5,760 bases of DNA from an uncultured Actinomycetes bacterium (lineage in GTDB: Bacteria; Actinomycetota; Actinomycetes; Nanopelagicales; Nanopelagicaceae). The notes below the pieces were generated by a model, which searched no databases, was not told the origin of the DNA, and saw nothing but the letters and a program-made list of their open reading frames with translations. This document shows, one piece after another, positions 1-5,420 of this stretch; positions within the stretch are counted from its first letter, which is position 1, and every line of letters starts with the position of its first letter. The DNA lies in assembly GCA_903892335.1 (NCBI GenBank), contig CAITID010000112.1, positions 1-5,760 of the forward strand. Reading direction: 5' to 3'. A program made the position numbers and the translations under genes.

Positions 1-345
1 CGAAGCAAAGATGTGAAATTAGTTGAAAAGCTAAGTAACAACATTGGTTCTTTACTTGCCACAGGTGTAAATGTTGGAAACTACGGTCCTGCTTACTACC
101 TTTCAACCTTAGATGACATGCGAGCTAAATTATTAGCTGCAGCCATGAAGGATGCACAAGCACGCGCTAAGGCAATTACAGAAGCTGTTGGCGGAAGTGT
201 TGGTCCCTTACTCTCAGTCTCAAGTGGTCCAACCCAAGTCACAACAAAGAATTCTCTAGATCGCGCAGCCGGTGGCGTTTATGATGTTTCAACAATCGAA
301 AAGACGGTTAACGTCACACTTTCTGCCAGTTTTAAATCTAACTAG
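1..345 (+). CDS. SIMPL domain (DUF541) protein, C-terminal part (5' end outside window)
   Basis: This open frame enters at base 1 (RSKDVKLVEKL...) and stops at TAG 343-345, giving 114 visible residues. A GTG at base 13 is in frame but is probably internal, because the coding frame continues upstream to the window edge. The visible part resembles the C-terminal half of SIMPL/DUF541 proteins: a helix after KLVEKLSNNIG, then the segment YLSTLDDMRAKLLAAAMKDA with the family's typical Ala/Lys-rich helix (AMKDAQARAKAITEAVGGSVG), a short beta region (GPLLSVSSGP), and a final strand (IEKTVNVTLSASF) ending in a short polar tail. SIMPL proteins are usually exported or periplasmic, and their biochemical role is poorly defined. 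Any signal peptide would be in the missing part. The last 8 bases overlap the end of the convergent SGNH gene. Family assignment is fairly sure; function is not known. Confidence 0.75.
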   Translation, partial: RSKDVKLVEKLSNNIGSLLATGVNVGNYGPAYYLSTLDDMRAKLLAAAMKDAQARAKAITEAVGGSVGPLLSVSSGPTQVTTKNSLDRAAGGVYDVSTIEKTVNVTLSASFKSN

Positions 346-1204
346 CTAGAAGTAACTCAATTCTTTCTGGATCAGATTCAATTTGATACAGGAAGGATAA
401 TTCACTCTTAACCATTGCTGGCTTTACTTTTTCAATCAATAATTTTATTGATTCAATCACCATCAAGATCGCAGCTGCAGGCAATAAATCAACACTGCGC
501 TTTAGAAACCAAGGAGTTCCATTACGTAGCATCCATTTGATCTTTTCAGATCTAGATTTAATATTCACCTCAAACTTTGCTGGAATTGATATTGCCCATC
601 CACGTCTGCGCAGCTGCTCTGCGATATTTCTAGCCAACATAAAGTGGCCAGCCGGCCCCGGGTGCATTCGATCAATATGCCAATTTCGCAGGTTGTGAAC
701 GTCTTCGATGTTTCTAGTTTTAACAGAGATTAATTCAAACTCAAGTGCGATTTTTCGATAAACCGCATTTACGGCATTTACTCTCTTGTTTAAAACCCGG
801 CCAAGTAACTTCGGTAATTTTAGCAGTTGCAAGGGATCATGTAATTCGACCATGATGATTTCACTACCGATTGAAAGTAGATTGCGACAGATGTATTGCA
901 AATTTTCATGTAGCAAAATTGGATCAAATCCATTTCGAAGTAAATCATTACCTCCAACAATCACTGCGCAAATATCTGGATTAAGTTTCAACGCCTTTTC
1001 TAATTGGACGTGGGCAACTTCAGATGATTTTGCGCCCGGACGCGAGAAGTTAAAGTAATCGCAGCCTTCTTGAAAATTCTCAGATAAGAATCCTGCCCAT
1101 CCACGAAATACTCCAGTTTGAACTTCATCTCCAGTTCCATACGCAGCGCTATCTCCAAGTACTACAAAGGTCGGGTGTGGTTTTACAATGGATAAATAAC
1201 TCAT
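338..1204 (-). CDS. SGNH/GDSL-family hydrolase (esterase, lipase or acyl-hydrolase-like), last gene of glycosyltransferase operon
   Basis: A 288-residue protein with the SGNH blocks in order. Block I is VVLGDSAAYG with nucleophile Ser19 in GDS (17-19). Block II contributes Gly57 in FSRPGAKSSEV. Block III is GGND (84-87). Block V is HIDRMHPGPAGH, with Asp178 and His181 completing the triad in DxxH spacing. The catalytic domain ends near residue 200. A further ~85 residues follow, basic at first (KSRSEKIKW), then a hydrophobic or amphipathic helix around LLPAAAILMVIESIKLLIEKV (240-260). There is no signal peptide, so the enzyme is probably cytoplasmic or on the inner membrane face. The start ATG (1202-1204) shares one base with the upstream glycosyltransferase stop (TAATG). 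No Shine-Dalgarno is visible, so translational coupling is likely. Context suggests deacylation or acyl transfer on a glycan or glycolipid; this is inference. SGNH enzymes vary widely in substrate, and the sequence does not identify one. Confidence 0.88.
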   Translation of the reverse strand: MSYLSIVKPHPTFVVLGDSAAYGTGDEVQTGVFRGWAGFLSENFQEGCDYFNFSRPGAKSSEVAHVQLEKALKLNPDICAVIVGGNDLLRNGFDPILLHENLQYICRNLLSIGSEIIMVELHDPLQLLKLPKLLGRVLNKRVNAVNAVYRKIALEFELISVKTRNIEDVHNLRNWHIDRMHPGPAGHFMLARNIAEQLRRRGWAISIPAKFEVNIKSRSEKIKWMLRNGTPWFLKRSVDLLPAAAILMVIESIKLLIEKVKPAMVKSELSFLYQIESDPERIELLLAS

Positions 1205-2364
1205 TAAGCAGCACGCAATCTACGGCGAGCAGTGGCCATTGCTGGCTTTGCTTTGTGGATGGTAAGCATTTGATCAATGGTGTTACCCCATGAATAGTTT
1301 TCTGCTTGTGCTCTGGCGTTATGCTTGAAGGAGTTGTTTAGTAAAACTTCTTCGATAGCACCTGCAAAAGCTATTCCAGTATTTTCAGCAATTAAACCAG
1401 ATTGTGTATTGGTGGCGACTCCAAGAATCTCACCAACTGCGCTACTAGCGGAGGCAACTACAGGCACCCCGCTGGCCAAAGTTTCAAGTGCAGACAGACA
1501 AAAGGTTTCAAGTGGCCCTGGGGCAATAACAACATCTGCGCAAGCAAGGTGCTGCGCAATTTTTTCCCTACTTGCAACATACCCGAGCATGTTAACTGGT
1601 AAACCTTGCCCAGCTTTTCTAAATTTATTCCACATTGATCCACCACCGATTACTACAACCTGGACTCGCAGGCCACGTTTTTGAAGTTCAGCAACTGCTT
1701 CTAAAACGCGTTGTGGTTCCTTTTCTGGCGAAAGTCTGCCACAGTAAACGAGTAGATAATCTGCCCCATTTTTTAGCTGACGCTTTAACTTTGGGTCAAA
1801 TAGTTTTGGATTGAAGCCTTCCAAATCAACACCAAGTGAGGCCTTTACCAAGTTAGGCACACCTATCTTCTTAAATTCTTGGCCAGCAAAATCAGTTGTT
1901 ACGACAATTTGGTCAAAAATTTTGGATAGTTTACGGTTTTGATAATTCACAAATAAGTTGCGTAATGCACCAGGCAGGAAGGGCACAAATTTTTTGGTTA
2001 TTCCAGCCAATGTTTCATGACTAAAGACAACAGTTGAAATCTTCATTTGTTTAGCCCATTTACCCACTTTAAATAGCGTGAAACGATCTGATACTTCTAA
2101 TCGATCTGGCTTTAAAAATTCGAGTAATGTGATTATCTGCTTATTACTTTTTATTACTTGATATCCACCCGTAAATGGCAATGTTCTGCCGGGAAGTTCA
2201 ATTCTTGTCCCAAATGGCGTTTTTTCTTGAAAAAATCTAGGGCCAGGGACGATGTAAATGAAATCATGTCCATATCTCTGATAACCCCTGCCCAGTTCAT
2301 GAATAGTTGTTTTAATTCCACCAGAGGTAGAGCCATAAAAATTGGCAATATGAACGATTCTCAT
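1204..2364 (-). CDS. GT4-family glycosyltransferase (GT-B fold), second of a tandem pair
   Basis: A 386-residue retaining GT4 glycosyltransferase. The N-terminal Rossmann domain begins at once with MRIVHIANFYGSTSGGIKT, where the Gly15-Gly16 loop is typical of the acceptor side; SHET (115-118) follows mid-domain. The linker to the nucleotide-sugar domain carries SLGVDLEGFNP (176-186). The C-terminal domain shows YCGRLSPEKEP (207-217, with Arg210 and Lys215 as expected donor-phosphate ligands), VVVIGGGS (236-243), and the E-x7-E motif Glu286-Glu294 in PGPLETFCLSALETLASGVP. The C-terminus is basic (ATARRRLRAA). Start ATG 2362-2364 overlaps the preceding gene's TGA by 4 nt (ATGA) and has a good Shine-Dalgarno. 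Sugar donor and acceptor cannot be read from the sequence. Pairing with an MgtA-like enzyme suggests the next sugar added to the same glycolipid or envelope glycan, which is inference. Confidence 0.9.
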   Translation of the reverse strand: MRIVHIANFYGSTSGGIKTTIHELGRGYQRYGHDFIYIVPGPRFFQEKTPFGTRIELPGRTLPFTGGYQVIKSNKQIITLLEFLKPDRLEVSDRFTLFKVGKWAKQMKISTVVFSHETLAGITKKFVPFLPGALRNLFVNYQNRKLSKIFDQIVVTTDFAGQEFKKIGVPNLVKASLGVDLEGFNPKLFDPKLKRQLKNGADYLLVYCGRLSPEKEPQRVLEAVAELQKRGLRVQVVVIGGGSMWNKFRKAGQGLPVNMLGYVASREKIAQHLACADVVIAPGPLETFCLSALETLASGVPVVASASSAVGEILGVATNTQSGLIAENTGIAFAGAIEEVLLNNSFKHNARAQAENYSWGNTIDQMLTIHKAKPAMATARRRLRAA

Positions 2365-3512
2365 GCCACTACTCCTTCTCGATTGCGTTGCGCTACGGCT
2401 TTATCATCGATTAATTCCAGATAGTGATTGATCAACTCTTGATTAATCGCGTTCCAGGAACGGGAGATAACAGAGTCACGGGCAGCAATTCGCATCTGTT
2501 TGCGATCTACTCGCTCACGGTGATGTTGGATGATTTTTTGTAACTCATTCTCATCGTGTGTGTCGACGATGTAACCGGTCCTGCCATTAGTTACAAGATC
2601 TGCTGGACCACCAGTTTTAGGAACAACACAAGGAACTCCAGATGCCAATGCTTCTTGTACTGCTTGGCAAAATGTCTCACGAGGTCCTGGGTGAATAAAT
2701 AAATCAAAGCTGGCATAGATTTCAGCTAGCTCATCACCACTCTTAAACCCTAAAAATATTGCTTTTGGTAATTGTTGCTCCAGTTTCTTGCGATGTGGCC
2801 CATCTCCAACAATTATAAGTTGAAGATTTGGATCATTGGCAATGGCAGCTAAATCACCGACCCTTTTCTCTAGTGATAGTCGACCAACAAAACCCACAAT
2901 TAACTTATTTTGATCCTGGTTGCGCCACTGATCACGTAGTTTACGGTTTCGCTTACTTGGATTAAACAAATCTGCATTAACACCACGCTGCCATAAGTAA
3001 ACATCAGGTACATCAGCCATATGTAGATCAAGACAGGCAGAAGTTGATGGAGCTAATGTGCGATCGGTTTGGGCGTGAATTCGGTAAAGAATTTTTTGCA
3101 GTGATCTTTCAGCTCCACCAAAACCATACTGTTTGGCAAAGCCACCTAAATCTGTTTGATAGATTGAAAGCGTTGGTATGCCAAGTTTTTTACCGATTTT
3201 GGCTGCATAATTTCCGAGTGCAAATGGTGAAGCTAAGTGAATAACATCAGGGGCAAAGCCATCAATTAAATGCTCTAATCTCTTTTGGGGCAGACCCATT
3301 GGCATTCCCACTGGTAAAACATTTTGAAGTGCCAGGGCATTTGTCGAGCGAACCGGGTGACCGGCATAAGTAGTTGGCATGTTTTCAGCAAATGGCGCAA
3401 TCACAAGTGCTTGATGACTGGCACTTTGAAAGTACTCAAGGATGCGCAGAACTGAGTTAGTGACGCCATTAACATGAGGTAGAAACGATTCAGTTACAAC
3501 TGCGACTCTCAT
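2361..3512 (-). CDS. mgtA: MgtA-like GT4 glycosyltransferase (probable GDP-mannose-dependent alpha-mannosyltransferase)
   Basis: A 383-residue GT-B glycosyltransferase. The start MRVAVVTESFLPHVNGVTNSV, with the NGV(T)NSV acceptor loop at 15-21, is the hallmark of the actinobacterial MgtA/Rv0557-type enzymes as I remember them. Further motifs are YQTDL (118-122), RGVNADLFNP (176-185), VGRLSLEKR (209-217, Arg211 and Lys216), VGDGPHRKKLE (235-245), and E-x7-E Glu279-Glu287 in HPGPRETFCQAVQEALASGVP. I chose ATG 3510-3512 because the family begins with this beta strand. A 20-codon extension to a TTG at 3572 would add MPTLNLNLCFRLCLKRTLGV, which fits no family. Known MgtA enzymes mannosylate a glucuronyl diacylglycerol on the cytoplasmic side of the membrane. 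It heads an operon with a second GT4 and an SGNH enzyme, joined by an ATGA overlap. GT4 assignment is secure; the mannose donor and exact acceptor are inferred from family resemblance. Confidence 0.88.
   Translation of the reverse strand: MRVAVVTESFLPHVNGVTNSVLRILEYFQSASHQALVIAPFAENMPTTYAGHPVRSTNALALQNVLPVGMPMGLPQKRLEHLIDGFAPDVIHLASPFALGNYAAKIGKKLGIPTLSIYQTDLGGFAKQYGFGGAERSLQKILYRIHAQTDRTLAPSTSACLDLHMADVPDVYLWQRGVNADLFNPSKRNRKLRDQWRNQDQNKLIVGFVGRLSLEKRVGDLAAIANDPNLQLIIVGDGPHRKKLEQQLPKAIFLGFKSGDELAEIYASFDLFIHPGPRETFCQAVQEALASGVPCVVPKTGGPADLVTNGRTGYIVDTHDENELQKIIQHHRERVDRKQMRIAARDSVISRSWNAINQELINHYLELIDDKAVAQRNREGVVA
2372..2379 (-). promoter_or_regulatory. Shine-Dalgarno of the second glycosyltransferase
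   Basis: On the minus strand AGAAGGAG lies 7 nt before the ATG at 2362-2364, close to the ideal anti-SD match and spacing. It sits inside the last codons of the upstream mgtA-like gene. It supports ATG 2364 as the true start and suggests ribosomes can both re-initiate through the ATGA overlap and load afresh. It is the only strong Shine-Dalgarno I see in the window. Confidence 0.75.
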
Positions 3513-3525
3513 GACCCCTAGGGTC
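3513..3525. repeat. Imperfect palindrome abutting the mgtA-like start codon
   Basis: GACCC (3513-3517) and GGGTC (3521-3525) are perfect inverted arms around a 3-nt centre, ending immediately before the minus-strand start ATG (3510-3512). It also contains the only SD-like run on that strand (AGGGG), placed unusually close to the ATG (2 nt). It could be an operator, or a small hairpin that hides the ribosome site. The arms are short, so chance is possible. Confidence 0.4.
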
Positions 3526-3555
3526 CGTTTCAGACAAAGCCTAAAGCAGAGATTT

Positions 3556-3584
3556 AGGTTAAGTGTTGGCAAAGGTTTGGTTAA
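3556..3584 (-). promoter_or_regulatory. Candidate promoter of the GT-GT-SGNH operon
   Basis: Read on the minus strand, TTAACC (3584-3579; 4 of 6 matches to TTGACA) and TAACCT (3561-3556; TANNNT type) are separated by 17 nt. Initiation about 6-7 nt downstream would fall near 3549 and give a leader of roughly 37 nt that includes the imperfect palindrome. Both boxes are weak, and the call rests on spacing and position in the only available gap. Confidence 0.35.
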
Positions 3585-3587
3585 AGG

Positions 3588-3616
3588 TTGGTCAGCCCAC
3601 TACTGCCAAGTAACAT
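3588..3616 (+). promoter_or_regulatory. Promoter of etfBA, leaderless type
   Basis: TTGGTC (3588-3593) and TAACAT (3611-3616) are separated by exactly 17 nt. The -10 box is followed by 6 nt (ATGACC) and then ATG 3623-3625, the TANNNT-N6-ATG arrangement of leaderless actinobacterial transcripts in which transcription starts at the start codon. There is no Shine-Dalgarno before either candidate ATG, which agrees with this reading. Two AAAGGTT direct repeats 12 nt apart (3571-3577, 3583-3589) lie just upstream or at the -35 edge and could be an activator or repressor site. Confidence 0.6.
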
Positions 3617-3622
3617 ATGACC

Positions 3623-4432
3623 ATGAAAATTGCGGTTTGCGTAAAGCAGGTACCAGATTCTTGGGCTGAAAAAAAGATGGCTAATGGCCTCTTAGATCGC
3701 GCAAATGTGGATGCAGTACTAAATGATTTAGATGAGTATGCAGTTGAAGAAGCGCTGCGAATTGTTGAAGCAAACTCAGCCTCCGGTGAAGTCGGTGAAG
3801 CAAGTGGTCACTCGGTAACAATTATTTCAATGGGGCCAGAGCGGGCAACTGAGGCTCTTCGTAAAGCACTTTCAATGGGCGCAGATGATGCAATTTTAAT
3901 TAGTGATGCCGCACTTTCTGGCTCTGATGCTCTCGCTACCTCTTTAGTTTTATCTGAAGTTATTAAAAAGGGTAATTACGACTTAGTAATTTGTGGAACA
4001 GAAAGTACAGATGCGCGAATGAGCGTTGTGCCGGCGATGTTGGCTGAGCGCCTTGGCGTTGCGCAATTAACTTTTGCCGGCAAGGTAAAGGTAGATCCAG
4101 CTGCAGCAACTGTAGAGATTGATCGAGTTTCTGAGTTTGGTATCGAAACCATGAATGCAAAGTTTCCAGTTGTCTTATCGGTAATTGAGAAGATCAATGA
4201 ACCTCGCTACCCATCATTTAAAGGAATTATGGCGGCAAAGAAGAAGAGCATTACAACTATGACACTTGCTGAAACTGGCGTTGGTGCTTCATCGGTTGGT
4301 TCATCTGCTGCTTGGTCAACTGTTAAAGACGCTCTTCCTAGACCAGCTCGTTCTGGTGGCGTAAAAGTTACTGATGAGGGTGAAGGCGGCAATAAATTAG
4401 CTGACTTCTTAGTAGAAAAGAGATTGGCATGA
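3623..4432 (+). CDS. etfB: Electron transfer flavoprotein beta subunit
   Basis: A 269-residue EtfB/FixA, the AMP-binding partner of EtfA. The heterodimer accepts electrons from acyl-CoA and related dehydrogenases and passes them to ETF-quinone oxidoreductase in the cytoplasm or at the membrane. Family landmarks are VKQVPD (7-12), NDLDEYAVEEALR (34-46), GPERATEALRKALSMGAD (71-88), CGTESTD (124-130) in the nucleotide-binding region, the ETF-beta signature area around Arg168, Glu171, Glu175 and Pro182-Val-Val, and PRYPSFKGIMAAKKK (194-208). The C-terminal arm ADFLVEKRLA wraps onto EtfA in known structures. Two in-frame ATGs exist: 3617 (MTMKIAV) and 3623 (MKIAV). I choose 3623 because it fits the family start and the -10 box ends 6 nt before it, so a transcript would probably not include 3617. 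The stop overlaps etfA by 4 nt. Identity is very secure; whether the complex bifurcates electrons is not visible here, though its context suggests not. Confidence 0.95.
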   Translation: MKIAVCVKQVPDSWAEKKMANGLLDRANVDAVLNDLDEYAVEEALRIVEANSASGEVGEASGHSVTIISMGPERATEALRKALSMGADDAILISDAALSGSDALATSLVLSEVIKKGNYDLVICGTESTDARMSVVPAMLAERLGVAQLTFAGKVKVDPAAATVEIDRVSEFGIETMNAKFPVVLSVIEKINEPRYPSFKGIMAAKKKSITTMTLAETGVGASSVGSSAAWSTVKDALPRPARSGGVKVTDEGEGGNKLADFLVEKRLA

Positions 4433-5373
4433 GTTCAATAATTTTCTTAGTTGATCACAGTGGCGGAAAGATTTCTAAAGCAGCGGGTGAGCTAGCAACA
4501 TTTGCAAAGGGTGCTGGTGAATCAGTTGCCGTAGTTTTATCAAGTGATCCAGCAGCGATCATTACGCAATTAAGCGCATTTGCCGTTGATAAGGTGATTA
4601 CAGCTTCCGGTGATTGGGAGAAGTATTCAGCGGGCGCAGCAGCAGAGGCACTTTTGCAAATTATGGAATCAGAAAAACCAGCAGCGGTTTTAATTACCTC
4701 ATCTGCTCGCGGTAAAGAAATTGCTGGCCGGCTTGCAGTAAAGAGTAAATCTGGAATTATTACAGATGCAATTAATGTTGATAAAGAATTAATTACAACT
4801 CAATCAGTCTTTGGTGGATCTACCACTGTGCACTCAGCTGTTATTACTGGAACACCGATTATTACCTTGCGCTCTAATTCGATCGAAGCTGTTGCATCCC
4901 CTTCTACACCTGCCGTTTCTGAATTTGCAGTAACGATTTCAGATAATGCAAAGTTGGCAACAGTTACCGCATCTACTCCTGCAGTAAAGGGTGGCCGGCC
5001 AGAGTTAACTGAGGCATCAATTGTTGTTTCAGGTGGTCGTGGCACAAATGGAGATTTCAAACCAGTTGAGGCATTTGCTGATTCATTAGGAGCTGCAGTT
5101 GGTGCATCTCGCGCTGCAACTGATGCTGGTTGGTATCCACATACACATCAAGTAGGCCAAACTGGAAAAACTGTTAGCCCACAACTTTATGTTGCTGCGG
5201 GTATCTCTGGTGCGATTCAACATCGCGCTGGCATGCAAACTAGTAAAACAATTGTTGCCATAAATAAGGATCCAGAGGCGCCAATTCTTGAGCTTGCAGA
5301 TTTCGCAGTAGTTGGCGATCTATTTAATGTTTTGCCACAGGCTACGCAGGCAATTGTTGCCCGCAAAGCATAA
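4429..5373 (+). CDS. etfA: Electron transfer flavoprotein alpha subunit
   Basis: A 314-residue EtfA/FixB, full length for the family. The N-terminal domain (about 1-185) has the usual alpha/beta fold with SSARGKEIAGRLAVKSKSG (91-109). The C-terminal FAD domain shows SGGRG (201-205), SRAATDAGW (227-235), VGQTGKTVSPQLYVAAGISG (242-261), IQHRAGM (263-269), NKDPEAPI (279-286) and ADFAVVGDLF (290-299), which contact FAD phosphates, ribityl and isoalloxazine in known ETFs. ATG 4429 overlaps the etfB TGA as ATGA, so the two subunits are probably made in equal amounts by coupled translation. Only a weak AAAAGAG lies upstream. EtfA holds the redox-active FAD of the dimer. No dehydrogenase or ETF-quinone oxidoreductase gene is visible nearby, so its partners are encoded elsewhere. 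Identity is very secure. Confidence 0.96.
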   Translation: MSSIIFLVDHSGGKISKAAGELATFAKGAGESVAVVLSSDPAAIITQLSAFAVDKVITASGDWEKYSAGAAAEALLQIMESEKPAAVLITSSARGKEIAGRLAVKSKSGIITDAINVDKELITTQSVFGGSTTVHSAVITGTPIITLRSNSIEAVASPSTPAVSEFAVTISDNAKLATVTASTPAVKGGRPELTEASIVVSGGRGTNGDFKPVEAFADSLGAAVGASRAATDAGWYPHTHQVGQTGKTVSPQLYVAAGISGAIQHRAGMQTSKTIVAINKDPEAPILELADFAVVGDLFNVLPQATQAIVARKA

Positions 5374-5408
5374 TTTGGCTTAATAACAGCTCTATCACCG
5401 CCTGGCTT

Positions 5409-5414
5409 TAGACT
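5409..5414 (+). promoter_or_regulatory. Candidate -10 box of the cysteine desulfurase gene, leaderless type
   Basis: TAGACT is followed by 6 nt (AGGCAA) and then ATG 5421, the same TANNNT-N6-ATG layout as etfB. I see no convincing -35 at 16-19 nt. An imperfect hairpin (5400-5405 with 5413-5418, one G-U pair) overlaps it and lacks a T tract, so it is not a clear terminator. The short 47-nt gap means read-through from etfBA is also possible. Confidence 0.45.
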
Positions 5415-5420
5415 AGGCAA

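Noticed and set aside
786..1684. Plus-strand open frames opposite the SGNH and second glycosyltransferase genes
   Set aside because: The minus-strand proteins in the same region carry complete catalytic motifs; the plus-strand products have low-complexity, unrecognisable sequence.
1204..3512. The two glycosyltransferases as a recent tandem duplication
   Set aside because: They share only the usual GT4 motifs (such as the PGPxETFC...ExLASGVP segment); the N-terminal domains and linkers differ strongly, so any common origin is ancient.
3513..3572. N-terminal extension of the mgtA-like protein to a TTG start at 3572
   Set aside because: The 20 added residues match no GT4 N-terminus, the family's first beta strand starts at ATG 3512, and the extension would cover the probable promoter.
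3976..5060. Long antisense open frames opposite etfB and etfA (for example 4800-5060 minus, 3976-4197 minus)
   Set aside because: They lie wholly inside certain genes, show no recognisable domain or start signal, and arise readily opposite Ala/Thr/Ser-rich coding sequence.
5374..5420. Rho-independent terminator after etfA
   Set aside because: The only stem (5400-5405/5413-5418) contains a G-U pair and has no following T tract, so it cannot be called a terminator.
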